Shown: piece after piece, positions 8,322-17,506 of the stretch
Layout of the letters: each line of letters begins with the position of its first letter
Position numbering within the stretch: position 1 is the first letter of the stretch
Assembly: GCA_028280195.1 (NCBI GenBank)
Contig: JANQMH010000001.1
Location: forward strand, 1 to 59,553
Direction: 5' to 3'
DNA length: 59,553 nt
Source: Exilibacterium sp.
GTDB lineage: Bacteria; Pseudomonadota; Gammaproteobacteria; Pseudomonadales; Cellvibrionaceae
Position numbers and translations under genes: made by a program
Notes under the pieces: model-generated
The model's input: only the letters and a program-made list of their open reading frames with translations
What the model was told of the DNA's origin: nothing
Databases searched by the model: none

Positions 8322-8515
8322 CAGCGAAATCACCCACTGCCAGACTTTGTTGCCGGCCCTGCTACAGCGGGGGGCGAGACTTGGCGGTGTAAAAGGAGTA
8401 TAACGTCTGCCAGTGCGGCGCAAGCCGGAATCGCTGCTGTCAGTTGCTGTCAGTGAAAGTGATAAGAAAGTGGCGTAAGAAGTTATCGAACAGAGGGAAT
8501 CGGGGAGAACAGGCT

Positions 8516-10039
8516 GTGAATGAATTGACGGCGCTACTGTCGGTAATGGTGGCCAGGGCGGCATCAGATTTGTATCTCAACGTCGATGCGCCGCCGGTTC
8601 TCAAAGTGCAGGGCCAGCACCACCGCCTCGGCACCGAAGCGCTGCACGCCGAGCGGCTGGCGGCTTTGATCCACAGTGTTCTGAGCGAGCAGCAGCGCCG
8701 AGATTTCGAGCGCGATCTGGAAATGGATCTGGGCATCGAGTTTCCCAAAGTGGGTCGCTTCCGCCTCAATATCTATCGCCAAAAAGGACAGCCGGCGATG
8801 GTGGTGCGTTATATCAAGGACAGTATTCCCTCTGTCAGTGAATTGGGGCTGCCGGATGTGCTGCACGATCTGGTGATGGAGGAGCGCGGCCTGGTGCTGG
8901 TGGTCGGCGCCACCGGCACCGGCAAGTCCACCACGCTGGCGGCGATGATCGACTACCGCAACCAACATCGCAGCGGCCATATCCTCACGGTGGAGGACCC
9001 GATCGAATTTACCCACCACCACAAGCAGTCGCTGATCAGTCAGCGCGAGGTGGGTATCGATACCCACAGCTACGCCGATGCGCTGAAATTTGCCCTGCGC
9101 GAGGCGCCCGATGTGATCATGATCGGCGAAATCCGCGATGCCGAGACCGCCGTGCAGGCGCTGCGCTATGCCGAGACCGGTCACCTGTGCCTCTCCACCA
9201 TGCATGCCAACAATGCCAACCAGGCGCTGGGCCGGCTGTTGAACTTTTTTCCCGTCGCTGCGCAGCGGCGCGTGCAGCAGGACCTGTGCCATCACCTGCT
9301 GGCGATCATCAGCCAGCGCCTGGCCCGCGGACTCGATGACAAGCCCGTGGCGGTGGTGGAGATTATGATGAACACCCCCCATATCGCTGAACTGATCGAC
9401 CGCGGCGAGACCGACAAAATCAAGGACGCGATGAGTGCCGGCGGCAATAACGAATGCCAGACCTTCGACGATGCCCTGTACAAGTTGATTGTCGATGAGC
9501 GCATCAGCAGGGAGGAGGGCCTGCGCCTGGCCGACTCGCGCATCAATTTAAACCTGCGCTTTCGTCTCGACGGTCATGCCAAGCCCGATAATTATCTGGG
9601 CCGCGCCAAGCACTGGTTCAGCAGGACGGCCGACTTCACCCGCTATCAGAAAGTCCATGTGCAGGCGAAAAAAGCCAGTTTGCAGCGCCGGCCGGAGATG
9701 GAGAAGATGCTGACCGAGGCGATCAAGCAGGCCGCCGTCGACCGCGGTTACCAGATCGATGAGCGCCAGCCGGACATTGTTTTTCACTATGCCTTCGGGC
9801 TGCGTCACGACAATGGCCTGGCGGTGGAGGAGACCGAAGAAGATCACTCGGCCAGCGCCGAGGCGCCGGCCGAGGGCGGCCTGGCGATCCAGGCCAAGGA
9901 AGCCCGCTCCGGGGATGTGGTGTGGACCCTGGTGGCCTCGCGACCCCTCGGGCAGCAGTTGCGCGGGCAGCAGGAAATCAATATCGAGATGTCGAACCTG
10001 CTGGGATCGCTGCCGGTGGCCGGCAGGGCGAAAAGCTAA
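8516..10039 (+). CDS. pilU: PilU/PilT-type type IV pilus retraction ATPase with C-terminal extension
   Basis: A 507-residue protein. Residues 1 to about 350 are a PilT/PilU retraction ATPase: Walker [12 protein letters not shown] (about 131), Asp box [11 protein letters not shown], Walker [12 protein letters not shown] and His box [16 protein letters not shown]. The closest style is PilU. About 155 further residues follow where PilU normally ends: a variable acidic linker plus segments ([42 protein letters not shown]) that resemble the DUF4136 domain usually found in exported lipoproteins. GTG 8516 is the start because GGGGAGA at 8501-8507 precedes it with good spacing. No pilT is visible beside it. 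Its stop overlaps that of convergent pckA by 4 bp. Confidence 0.85.
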   Translation: MNELTALLSVMVARAASDLYLNVDAPPVLKVQGQHHRLGTEALHAERLAALIHSVLSEQQRRDFERDLEMDLGIEFPKVGRFRLNIYRQKGQPAMVVRYIKDSIPSVSELGLPDVLHDLVMEERGLVLVVGATGTGKSTTLAAMIDYRNQHRSGHILTVEDPIEFTHHHKQSLISQREVGIDTHSYADALKFALREAPDVIMIGEIRDAETAVQALRYAETGHLCLSTMHANNANQALGRLLNFFPVAAQRRVQQDLCHHLLAIISQRLARGLDDKPVAVVEIMMNTPHIAELIDRGETDKIKDAMSAGGNNECQTFDDALYKLIVDERISREEGLRLADSRINLNLRFRLDGHAKPDNYLGRAKHWFSRTADFTRYQKVHVQAKKASLQRRPEMEKMLTEAIKQAAVDRGYQIDERQPDIVFHYAFGLRHDNGLAVEETEEDHSASAEAPAEGGLAIQAKEARSGDVVWTLVASRPLGQQLRGQQEINIEMSNLLGSLPVAGRAKS

Positions 10040-11595
10040 CCCCGCGGGCCGGCCGCCTCGATTTCCGCGCTGACCGCGAACTGTTTGATATTCTCGGCAA
10101 ACAGCCCGGCCAGCTTCTGCGCCTGTTCATCGTAGGCCGCGGCGTCGTTCCAGGCTTTGCGCGGGTTGAGATAGCGGCTGTCCACACCCGGTACCGCGGT
10201 GGGAATATCCAGATTCAACGCTTGCAGGTGTTCAGTTTGCGCACCCTCCAGGGCACCGCTTTGAATCGCCGCCACCACCGCGCGGGTGACCGGTATCGGG
10301 AAGCGCGAGCCCTCGCCGCCGGCACCGCCGGCGCCGCCGGTCCAGCCGGTGTTGACCAGGTAAACCTTAGCGCCGAACTCTTCGATACGCTTCATCAGCA
10401 GATCGGCGTATTCGCGCGCCGGGCGCGGCATGAACGGTGCGCCGAAGCAGGTGGAAAAGGTCGGGTGGATGCCGGCCTTGGCGCCCAGTTCAGTGGAACC
10501 CACGCGCGCGGTATAACCGGACAGGAAGTGGTAGGCAGCCGCCTCTTTGCTGAGGGTGGCCACCGGCGGCAGTACCCCGGAGACATCGCAGGTGAGGAAG
10601 ATGATATTGCTCGGCTCGCCGGCGCGGTTCTCCCGCACGCGCAGCTCCACATGGTCCAGCGGGTAAGAGCAGCGGCCGTTTTCGGTAATGCTGGTATCGC
10701 TGTAGTCGGGGGTGCGCTTCTCGACATCGTGCACCACGTTTTCAACGATGGCGCCGAAGCGGATGGCGTCCCAGATCACCGGTTCGTTTTTGCGGCTCAG
10801 GTCGATGGTCTTGGCGTAGCAGCCGCCCTCCATATTGAAGACCATGCCCTTGCCCCAGCCGTGCTCGTCGTCGCCGATCAGGTAGCGCTGCGGATCGGCC
10901 GAGAGTGTGGTCTTGCCGGTACCGGAAAGACCGAAAAACAGGCAGGTATCGCCGTCGCTGCCGACATTGGCCGAGCAGTGCATCGGCATGACGTCTTTTT
11001 CCGGCAGCAGAAAGTTCTGCACCGAGAACATTGACTTCTTCATTTCACCGGCGTATTTCATCCCGGCCAGCAGGACTTTGCGCTGGGCGAAATTGATGAT
11101 TACCGCCCCGTCGGAATGGGTGCCGTCGCGCTCGGGATCACAGCTGAAATTGGCGGCGTGAAGGATGCGCCATTCCTCTTTGCCCTTGGGGTTGTAGGTG
11201 TCGGGGTGGATGAACATATTGCTGGCAAACAGGCTGTGCCAGGCGGTTTCGGTGGTAACTCTCAACGGCAGGTAGTGGTCCGGATCTTCGGCGACATGCA
11301 AATGGGAAACGAAGTTGTCGACGCCGGCCAGGTGGGCTTCCACCCGCTCCCACAGCTGGTCGAAGCGCGCGGCGGGGAAGGGCCGGTTGACCGGGCCCCA
11401 GGCGATGCTCTCGGCGCTGGAGGGCTCCTCGACGATGTAGCGATCGGCGGGCGAGCGCCCGGTGCGCTTGCCGGTCTCGGCGACCAGGGCACCGGTGTGG
11501 GCCAGCCTGCCCTCGCCGCGGGCAATCGCCTCCTCCACCAGCTGCGAGGGGCTGAAATCGGCAAACACATTTGCCGGCGTCTCTTCGTGTTTCAT
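10036..11595 (-). CDS. pckA: Phosphoenolpyruvate carboxykinase (ATP)
   Basis: A 519-residue ATP-dependent PEPCK, which converts oxaloacetate and ATP to phosphoenolpyruvate for gluconeogenesis in the cytoplasm. The kinase P-loop [18 protein letters not shown], the metal-binding segment [10 protein letters not shown] and the substrate region [11 protein letters not shown] are all present, along with [11 protein letters not shown]. Length and order are normal. It is the last gene of the minus-strand block yrfG-hslR-protease-DUF4124-hslO-pckA but is separated from hslO by about 250 bp, so it probably has its own promoter. Its 3' end overlaps pilU by 4 bp with no visible terminator between them. 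Confidence 0.96.
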   Translation of the reverse strand: MKHEETPANVFADFSPSQLVEEAIARGEGRLAHTGALVAETGKRTGRSPADRYIVEEPSSAESIAWGPVNRPFPAARFDQLWERVEAHLAGVDNFVSHLHVAEDPDHYLPLRVTTETAWHSLFASNMFIHPDTYNPKGKEEWRILHAANFSCDPERDGTHSDGAVIINFAQRKVLLAGMKYAGEMKKSMFSVQNFLLPEKDVMPMHCSANVGSDGDTCLFFGLSGTGKTTLSADPQRYLIGDDEHGWGKGMVFNMEGGCYAKTIDLSRKNEPVIWDAIRFGAIVENVVHDVEKRTPDYSDTSITENGRCSYPLDHVELRVRENRAGEPSNIIFLTCDVSGVLPPVATLSKEAAAYHFLSGYTARVGSTELGAKAGIHPTFSTCFGAPFMPRPAREYADLLMKRIEEFGAKVYLVNTGWTGGAGGAGGEGSRFPIPVTRAVVAAIQSGALEGAQTEHLQALNLDIPTAVPGVDSRYLNPRKAWNDAAAYDEQAQKLAGLFAENIKQFAVSAEIEAAGPRG

Positions 11596-11848
11596 TCGTT
11601 GTTGTCCTATCGGTTGTGCTGTCAGCTTTTGGCCAGGTTAACGCGTACCCCGCTGCCTTGTGGCGGCAACTTGGGGGGCACAATTTGCAAAATCCCGCTG
11701 AACGGTAGCTCATGGGGGCGAGTATTTTGGGGACGAGTATTATGTCAGAAAAGCCGGTCTGAATCGATTCGATGACCGAATGTTGGCTATTGATCCGGCT
11801 TATGGAGGTGGCGCTTGGCAGTGGCGCTGTGACAGTGGCCGCAGCGCC

Positions 11849-12739
11849 TCAGTGCAGGGTTTGCCGGCGCTCGCCGAACAGTGCCCCGACCTCGCGCCGG
11901 CCGAAGCTGTAGCGCTGATTGCAGAACTGGCAGTCGATGGTGATCACTGCCTGCTCGGCGAGCAGGCGATTGGCCTCCGCCTGTCCCAGTGACTTCAGGG
12001 CGCGGGCGCTGCGCTGTTGTGAGCAACTGCAGGCAAAGCGCAGCGGGGCGGGGCTGAACAGCCGTACCTGCTCCTCGTTGAACAGGCTGTAGAGCAGGTT
12101 TTGGTGGGGCAGATCGAGCAGCTCGCCGGCGCTGACGGTATCGGCCAGATGGCAGACCGTTTCCCAGTGCCGGCGGTTTTCCTCCTCCGGGGCGTTGATC
12201 TGCCGCGGCAGCGCCTGCAACAGCAGGCCCCCGGCGCGCTGCCCGTCGGCCGCCAGCCAGAAGCGGGTGGGCAGTTGCTCGGACTGCTGAAAATAGTGCT
12301 CCAGGCAGCCGGCCAGGCTCTCGCTCTCCAGCGGCACCAGGCCCTGGTAGCGCTCACCCTTGTCGGGGGCGATGGTAATGGCCAGCACGCCCTTGCCGAG
12401 TAACCGGCGCACACCGCCCGCGGCGCCGTCACCGAGGTCGGCGCCGGCGGCCAGCCGGGCAATGCCGCGCAGGTCGCGGTGGCGGCTGCACTCCGCCATC
12501 AGCAGCGATACCGGCCCCTCGCCGCGTGCCTGCAGGGTCAGAACACCGTCGAACTTGAGGGTGCCGGACAGCAGGCTGGCGGCCGCCATAAATTCACCCA
12601 GCAGGCTCTGTACCGGCAGCGGCAGCCGGTTGTGGCTCAACACCTCGCGGTAGCTGTGATGCAGGCTTGCCACCTCGCCGCGGATATCGGTGTGTTCAAA
12701 CAGGAAACGGTGTTTTTGGTCAGACATTTGCTCAGACAT
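11849..12739 (-). CDS. hslO: Hsp33 redox-regulated chaperone
   Basis: A 296-residue Hsp33. The N-terminal domain has [27 protein letters not shown] and GKGVLAITI-type motifs. The C-terminal zinc switch has the four family cysteines as C-x-C (FACSCSQQR) and C-x-x-C (IDCQFCNQRY). On oxidative stress zinc is released and the protein becomes an ATP-independent holdase in the cytoplasm. The start follows the stop of the DUF4124 gene by 2 bp, implying translational coupling; an in-frame ATG at 12727 is an alternative. Confidence 0.95.
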   Translation of the reverse strand: MSEQMSDQKHRFLFEHTDIRGEVASLHHSYREVLSHNRLPLPVQSLLGEFMAAASLLSGTLKFDGVLTLQARGEGPVSLLMAECSRHRDLRGIARLAAGADLGDGAAGGVRRLLGKGVLAITIAPDKGERYQGLVPLESESLAGCLEHYFQQSEQLPTRFWLAADGQRAGGLLLQALPRQINAPEEENRRHWETVCHLADTVSAGELLDLPHQNLLYSLFNEEQVRLFSPAPLRFACSCSQQRSARALKSLGQAEANRLLAEQAVITIDCQFCNQRYSFGRREVGALFGERRQTLH

Positions 12740-12741
12740 TT

Positions 12742-13194
12742 CTAGCCGCAGTGTTGTTTTATCTGCGCCTGCAGCTTGTCCTCTCTGCGCTGGCGCTCGC
12801 TCTCGCTGATTTCGTAGGGCTGGCCGCCGCTGTCCAGCAGATAGACCGGGCCGCGCAGTTTTTTCAGCAGATCGTGGGCCCGCTGGCAGGCGGCGGCCCG
12901 CTGTTGCTGCTGATCGCGGCGCGCCCTGTCCTGTTGCTGCTGCAGGGCTCTCTCGGCCTCGGTCTCTTGAGGAAAGACTTCGCCCAGCTTTTTGGTCTGC
13001 TCGGTGCTGCTGTCGATATTGGTTTTCGATACCTGCTCGGTAATATCATCCGCCGCCGTGGCGCCGCCCGGTTTGCGGTCGCTGAAGTGTACCCTGCCGT
13101 CCTTATCGACCCAGCGGTAGACTTCCGCCAGCGCCGCGCCGGTGTGGGCGGCGACCGCCAGGCCTAGCAGCAGGCAGATCGAGTTGCGGTTCAT
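12742..13194 (-). CDS. DUF4124-domain exported protein
   Basis: A 150-residue protein with a signal peptide (MNRNSICLLLGLAVAAHTGAA) followed directly by the DUF4124 core EVYRWVDKDGRVHFSDRKPG. The rest is charged and glutamine-rich, probably coiled coil, ending in an isolated cysteine. DUF4124 proteins are periplasmic and of unknown function. It is tightly linked to hslO downstream and follows the Do-like protease gene by about 56 bp on the same strand. Confidence 0.8.
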   Translation of the reverse strand: MNRNSICLLLGLAVAAHTGAALAEVYRWVDKDGRVHFSDRKPGGATAADDITEQVSKTNIDSSTEQTKKLGEVFPQETEAERALQQQQDRARRDQQQQRAAACQRAHDLLKKLRGPVYLLDSGGQPYEISESERQRREDKLQAQIKQHCG

Positions 13195-13250
13195 ATAGGC
13201 TCCTGTCTGCTCCCGTTTGACGGCCGGCAGCTATTTGCCCGCTGGCAGAG

Positions 13251-14753
13251 CTATTTGCCCGCCGCCTGCTGCCGCTCGAACAGGCCCAGGGAATGGCTGC
13301 TGGGCACGCGGTAGAGCTCGAGAATATCCGCCTCGGTAGCCAGCGCCTGCCGGTGATCCATCACCAGTTGGTAGCCGTCGTCGTCCTTAAAGATAACATG
13401 GCTTTGGGTATTGTCACGCAAGAGGCGGGCAAAGCCTTGAAAATCTGTGATCGGCACGCCGTTGACCGTGTCGATAATCCAGTTTTTCCAGTCGTGGTAA
13501 CCGAGGTTGACATCCGCCGCCAGCACCTTCAGCGCCACCACCAGTTCGCGCCTGTCGGTGGAACTCCAGCGGTTGCGGGCGTGGAGAAAATCCACCGGCG
13601 CCTTGTTGTGCCAGTCGCGGCCCCAGCGTTTGATCAGATTCATGTTCAGCGGCACAAACACGATGCCGCCGTAGATATAGTAGCGCGGCACCCGGTCGAA
13701 CTGCTCGTTCTGCACCAGGCTGTAACTGGTGAGGCGCTCACCCGCCACCAGTTCGATCTGCTTGACCTCGCCCTGGCGGGCGATGGTCAGCGCCACCCGG
13801 TCGCCGATATGGCTTTGATCGATGGCGTATTTGAAATTGGTGCGCTGGTCGGGCCGGAATTCTATCGTGCGGTCGTCGGCAATGCTGAAGCCGTCGATTT
13901 CCAGAATGACGTCGTTTACCTGCAGTTTGCCGGCGGAGGGCGACTGGTCGAATACCTTGGCCACCAGCGTGCCGCTCTGGTTGCGCGCCAGGTTGTAAGC
14001 GCTTTTCATCGCCGGGCTCTCCAGGTTCTGGGTGCGAAAGCCGAGATCGGGAAAGCCGTCGTGAGCCCCGTCCTCGGCGTCTTTGAGGACATGGCGGATA
14101 ACGCTGGGGGGCACGAAATAACCGAGGTTTTCCGCCCGGCCGCTGGTATTGGCCTGCATCACGACACCGACGATTTCCCGATTCACGATCACCGGCCCGC
14201 CGCTGTTGCCGGGGTTGATGGCGGCGTCTATCTGCCCGGCCAGCAGATAGGCGCCGCTGTGGGCATAGTACTGGTGTTCCACCCGCGACAGTATGCCTTT
14301 GGTAATACTCAGGGAGTTGCCGCCGAAGGGATAACCGAATACCGACACCTCCTGCAGCGGGTCCGGCAGTTTGCCGAGCGGCAGCGGCCGCAGGTCGTCG
14401 AAAAAGCTGCTGTCGTCCACTTCCAATATGGCCAGGTCTGCCTCGTGGGATATGAAGGCGACGCGCGCCAGATACTTTTTCGGATCGCCGTTTTTTTGCG
14501 CCTGGATATAGCGCGCATCGGCCAGCACATGGGCGTTGGTGAGGATGCGCTCGCCGGAAATGACCGCTCCCGAGCCGCTCGACTGCTTCGGGTTGAGCAG
14601 GCGCCAGGGGGTGAAATAGTCGGGTGGTGCGGCGGTCGTGTATATCTTCACCACCGCGCGTTTCAGGCGCTGGATATCTCTCTCGGTCTGGGCCAGCGAA
14701 GCGGTGCTGGTGAAGGCGAAAAGAGCGAGGGTAATAAGGCAGATTTTTCTCAT
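13251..14753 (-). CDS. Exported Do/DegP-like serine protease with PDZ-type C-terminus
   Basis: About 500 residues with a signal peptide (MRKICLITLALFAFTSTASLA). The trypsin-like domain carries the catalytic triad in ILTNAHVLAD (His), HEADLAILEVD (Asp) and INPGNSGGPVIV (Ser). A PDZ-like segment follows (GKLQVNDVILEIDGFSI), then a second, more diverged half with WIIDTVNGVPITDFQGF. The layout resembles plant/bacterial Deg proteases of the Deg9/YdgD-like branch rather than classical DegP. It should act in the periplasm on misfolded proteins. ATG 14753 is used because the signal peptide begins there. It sits between hslR and hslO, a position it does not occupy in E. coli. Confidence 0.85.
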   Translation of the reverse strand: MRKICLITLALFAFTSTASLAQTERDIQRLKRAVVKIYTTAAPPDYFTPWRLLNPKQSSGSGAVISGERILTNAHVLADARYIQAQKNGDPKKYLARVAFISHEADLAILEVDDSSFFDDLRPLPLGKLPDPLQEVSVFGYPFGGNSLSITKGILSRVEHQYYAHSGAYLLAGQIDAAINPGNSGGPVIVNREIVGVVMQANTSGRAENLGYFVPPSVIRHVLKDAEDGAHDGFPDLGFRTQNLESPAMKSAYNLARNQSGTLVAKVFDQSPSAGKLQVNDVILEIDGFSIADDRTIEFRPDQRTNFKYAIDQSHIGDRVALTIARQGEVKQIELVAGERLTSYSLVQNEQFDRVPRYYIYGGIVFVPLNMNLIKRWGRDWHNKAPVDFLHARNRWSSTDRRELVVALKVLAADVNLGYHDWKNWIIDTVNGVPITDFQGFARLLRDNTQSHVIFKDDDGYQLVMDHRQALATEADILELYRVPSSHSLGLFERQQAAGK

Positions 14754-14822
14754 TGCGAGTCCCTGGTAAGCCCGGTCGGGCGGTTTATCGCGCTGTGCCA
14801 CAGCGTGCATTCAAAAGCTGAA

Positions 14823-15239
14823 TCAGTCACCGGCGTCGCCCCGTTGTTTGTCGATAAATCGCTGCTTGTTGACGAACTGGTGTATCTGGCGGCGCTGCTT
14901 TTTGCTCGGCCGGCCTTCGCTCAGTGCGCCCGCGCCGCCCAGCGCCTTGCGCTGCTGGGCGCGGGCCTCGCGCGCAGCGATACTGTCCTCGGTTTCGCGA
15001 TACAGCGCCGCCGCTTGCGCGGCACTGCGACGCTGATCGGAAAGGGCCACAACTACTATGGTTTTTTCGTCCCAGCCCTGGCGCAGAGTGATCACTTGAT
15101 CGACAGCAATATCCTTGCTGGGTTTCACCCGCTGGCCGCCGGCGTGCACCTTGCCGCCTTCTATGGCCTGTTTGGCGAGGTTGCGGGTCTTATAGAAGCG
15201 CGCCGCCCACAGCCACTTGTCAATGCGTACTTTTTCCAA
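14823..15239 (-). CDS. hslR: Hsp15 ribosome-associated heat-shock protein (S4 domain)
   Basis: A 138-residue protein with the S4 RNA-binding motif at the N-terminus (VRIDKWLWAARFYKTRNLA, then GGKVHAGGQRVKPSKDIAVD). The C-terminal tail is basic and ends in KKQRRQIHQFVNKQ-type sequence. Hsp15 binds free 50S subunits carrying nascent chains and helps recycle them after heat shock. It follows yrfG by about 30 bp, the arrangement seen in E. coli. Confidence 0.93.
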   Translation of the reverse strand: MEKVRIDKWLWAARFYKTRNLAKQAIEGGKVHAGGQRVKPSKDIAVDQVITLRQGWDEKTIVVVALSDQRRSAAQAAALYRETEDSIAAREARAQQRKALGGAGALSEGRPSKKQRRQIHQFVNKQRFIDKQRGDAGD

Positions 15240-15271
15240 CTTGGTCTCTGGCCTTTATACTGATTGCTGAC

Positions 15272-15940
15272 TCAGTTAGACCGCGGCAGGGGCGGCATAA
15301 TTTCATCGAAGTGTTCGATTGCGGGGTACTCGGTGATACGGCGGTGATCGCCCTGGCTGTCAGGCTGGTGAATACACAGCAGATGCCCGATGCCGAAGCG
15401 TTCGGCGGAGCGCAGCACGCGCAGGGTGTCATCGATAAACAGCGTGCGGGCGGGGTCGAAGTGCTCGCGCTGCTGCAACTGCTGCCAGAACGCCTGTGCT
15501 TCTTTGGGCTGCTGAAACTCGTGCGAAGAGATCACCATATCCAGCCAGCGGTCGATGGCGGTGACCTGCAGTTTGATATCCAGGCTCTGGGGGTGGGCAT
15601 TGGTTGCCAGGATCAGCTTCTTGTCCAGCGCCTGCAGCCGCTGCAGGAACTCCGTCACAAACGGGCGGATGCGGATCTTATCCATGACTTCCTGCTTCAA
15701 CTGGACGATATCCAGTTGCAGGGAGTCCGACCAGTGTTCCAGGCAATACCACTGCAGCGTGCCCTCGTGGGCCCGATAGTGTTCGTAGAGGCGCTGGCGG
15801 GCGGCATCGGCATCCACGCCGTGGGCCTCGGCGTAGCGCCGGGGCAGGTGGGTCAGCCAGAAGTAATTATCAAAATGCAGGTCCAGCAGCGTGCCGTCCA
15901 TATCCAGCAGTACGGTATCTATGCAATTCCAATCGATCAT
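15272..15940 (-). CDS. yrfG: GMP/IMP nucleotidase (YrfG-type HAD phosphatase)
   Basis: A 222-residue haloacid-dehalogenase-like phosphatase. Motif I is LLDMDGTLLDL, the motif II threonine is in LILATNAHP, the lysine in FQQPKEAQAFW and the late acidic motif in TLFIDDTLRVL. The segment HLPRRYAEAHG and the length match YrfG, which dephosphorylates purine mononucleotides. It is the first gene of the minus-strand block with hslR and is divergent from cysQ. Confidence 0.92.
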   Translation of the reverse strand: MIDWNCIDTVLLDMDGTLLDLHFDNYFWLTHLPRRYAEAHGVDADAARQRLYEHYRAHEGTLQWYCLEHWSDSLQLDIVQLKQEVMDKIRIRPFVTEFLQRLQALDKKLILATNAHPQSLDIKLQVTAIDRWLDMVISSHEFQQPKEAQAFWQQLQQREHFDPARTLFIDDTLRVLRSAERFGIGHLLCIHQPDSQGDHRRITEYPAIEHFDEIMPPLPRSN

Positions 15941-15997
15941 CAGTTGACTTTACCTCATAGGGCGCCGGGCCGGCGCCGAAGTGATTATCGACAAGCA

Positions 15998-16025
15998 TTG
16001 TTCTAAATGCCAGTCTCACTATAAT
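15998..16025 (+). promoter_or_regulatory. Sigma-70-like promoter of cysQ
   Basis: TTGTTC (15998-16003) and a perfect TATAAT (16020-16025) are separated by 16 bp, placing the start site about 30 bp before the cysQ ATG. It lies in the divergent gap with yrfG. Confidence 0.6.
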
Positions 16026-16060
16026 AGCGCCTCCACATCGCCCCTCTGACAGGAAATCCC

Positions 16061-16885
16061 ATGGTTGACATCACCCTGGTAGACAGGGTAATGGCTCTGT
16101 GCCGGCGCGCCGGAGAAGCCATTATCGAAGTTTATACGCGCAGTGAAAGCCTCAATATTCAAACCAAGGCGGATGACTCGCCGGTGACCGCTGCCGATCT
16201 CGCCGCTCACCGGATTCTGCAGTCCGGCCTGGAGGCGCTGCTCAAGGGGGTACCGGTGTTGTCCGAGGAGTCGGCGCTGCCGCCGTTTGCCGAGCGCCAG
16301 CGCTGGCAGCGCTACTGGATTGTCGATCCGCTGGACGGCACCAAGGAGTTTATCAACCGCAATGGTGAGTTTACCGTCAATGTGGCCCTGATCGAGCGGG
16401 GCAGGCCGGTGCTGGGGGTGGTCTACGTGCCGGTCAGCGGCGTCACCTATGCCGGTGCCGAGGCGCTGGGAGCCTTCAAATACGCCGACGGCCGCGGCCG
16501 GGCCATCGGCGTGCGCAGTGTCGCCTCGCGTATCGATGCCAAGCTGCCCCTGGAAGTGGTGGCCAGCCGCCGCCACGGCGCCGATGCGGTAAACACGCTG
16601 TTGCAGAAGGTCAGCGGCGCCTTTGGCCCGGTGGAGACCAAGACCATGGGCAGCTCGCTGAAGTTGTGTCTGGTAGCGGAGGGGGCTGCAGACCTCTATC
16701 CGCGCCTGGCATTGACCTCTGAGTGGGACACCGCAGCCGCCCAGGCGGTGGTGGAGGCGGCCGGCGGGCAGGTGGTTGATATCGATTTCAATCTGCTGCG
16801 TTACAATACCAAGGACGATATCCTCAACCCATTTTTCTACGTATTTGGCGATCAAAGCGTGGACTGGCGATCGATTCTTGGTTAG
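16061..16885 (+). CDS. cysQ: 3'(2'),5'-bisphosphate nucleotidase
   Basis: A 274-residue member of the inositol monophosphatase superfamily. Metal-site motifs are present: DDSPVTAADLAAH, PVLSEES, YWIVDPLDGTKEFINRNGEF, and late LTSEWDTAAAQAVVEAAGG. This combination is the CysQ signature. The enzyme removes the 3'-phosphate of PAP formed in sulfate assimilation. Only a short non-coding gap separates its promoter from yrfG. The nudE gene that often neighbours cysQ in gammaproteobacteria is not in this window. Confidence 0.95.
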   Translation: MVDITLVDRVMALCRRAGEAIIEVYTRSESLNIQTKADDSPVTAADLAAHRILQSGLEALLKGVPVLSEESALPPFAERQRWQRYWIVDPLDGTKEFINRNGEFTVNVALIERGRPVLGVVYVPVSGVTYAGAEALGAFKYADGRGRAIGVRSVASRIDAKLPLEVVASRRHGADAVNTLLQKVSGAFGPVETKTMGSSLKLCLVAEGAADLYPRLALTSEWDTAAAQAVVEAAGGQVVDIDFNLLRYNTKDDILNPFFYVFGDQSVDWRSILG

Positions 16886-17003
16886 TCTGTCAGACCCGGT
16901 ATGCGAAAGCTGGCGCCTGCCGGGACGCTATCGCTGCCGGCCCGACACAAGCGAGGGTCGGCGCAGCGGCTGGCGGCTGGACAGCCAGGGGCGCCGGAGA
17001 CAC

Positions 17004-17100
17004 CGGGTTTTGGAAGTACGGGTTTTGAAAGTAATGGACTGTTGAAGGCAAAAGGCTGTTGAAAGCAACAGGTTGTTGGAAGCAATAGATTTATGGAAGA
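17004..17100 (+). repeat. Degenerate ~17-bp tandem repeats
   Basis: Six successive units of 15-18 bp share a GG..TGTTGAAAGCAA-like pattern, for example CTGTTGAAAGCAACAGG next to TTGTTGGAAGCAATAGA. They lie between cysQ and the small 17160 gene. No long open frame uses them. They may be a degraded minisatellite or an RNA leader. Confidence 0.6.
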
Positions 17101-17159
17101 TCAATTAGCCGAAGTTGGTTAGGAAGTTGGTATAACTGTATTGTCTGTAGAGGTGTACC

Positions 17160-17369
17160 ATGCGACATATGCGTGCTGAACATATCGGGGTGAGTTTTCA
17201 GAGCATTCACCGCGTCAAAGAGCAGCTGATCAGGGAAATCACCAATCTGGAACGTCAACTCGAGCAGATGCGTCGGAACGACGATATGATCGATTTTTCC
17301 ATGGTGCAGACGTATAAGGAAATGATTCACTCCCGCCGGGAAATGCTGCAGCGCCTGCCCAGGGATTGA
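17160..17369 (+). CDS. Small coiled-coil protein of unknown function
   Basis: A 69-residue charged protein with heptad-like spacing through VKEQLIREITNLERQLEQM and ending HSRREMLQRLPRD, so it is probably a helical hairpin. AGAGGTG lies just before the ATG with proper spacing, which supports real translation. I do not recognise the family. It stands alone between the repeat stretch and a convergent TPR gene. Confidence 0.55.
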   Translation: MRHMRAEHIGVSFQSIHRVKEQLIREITNLERQLEQMRRNDDMIDFSMVQTYKEMIHSRREMLQRLPRD

Positions 17370-17506
17370 TCGCACCGCGCCGGCGCTGTCAGGCACTCCA
17401 GGCGCCGCAAGTCCCAGTCCGGTGGGCAACTTTCTTCTATTGTTTTTCGCTATATGTCCATATTTGACCTGGCCTAGGGCCATTTCCCGGGGCCGAGTCG
17501 GAGTCG

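Noticed and set aside
13293-15263. 656-codon plus-strand frame
   Set aside because: It is antisense to the Do-like protease and hslR, whose catalytic motifs and signal peptide are clear; no ribosome-binding site or family features.
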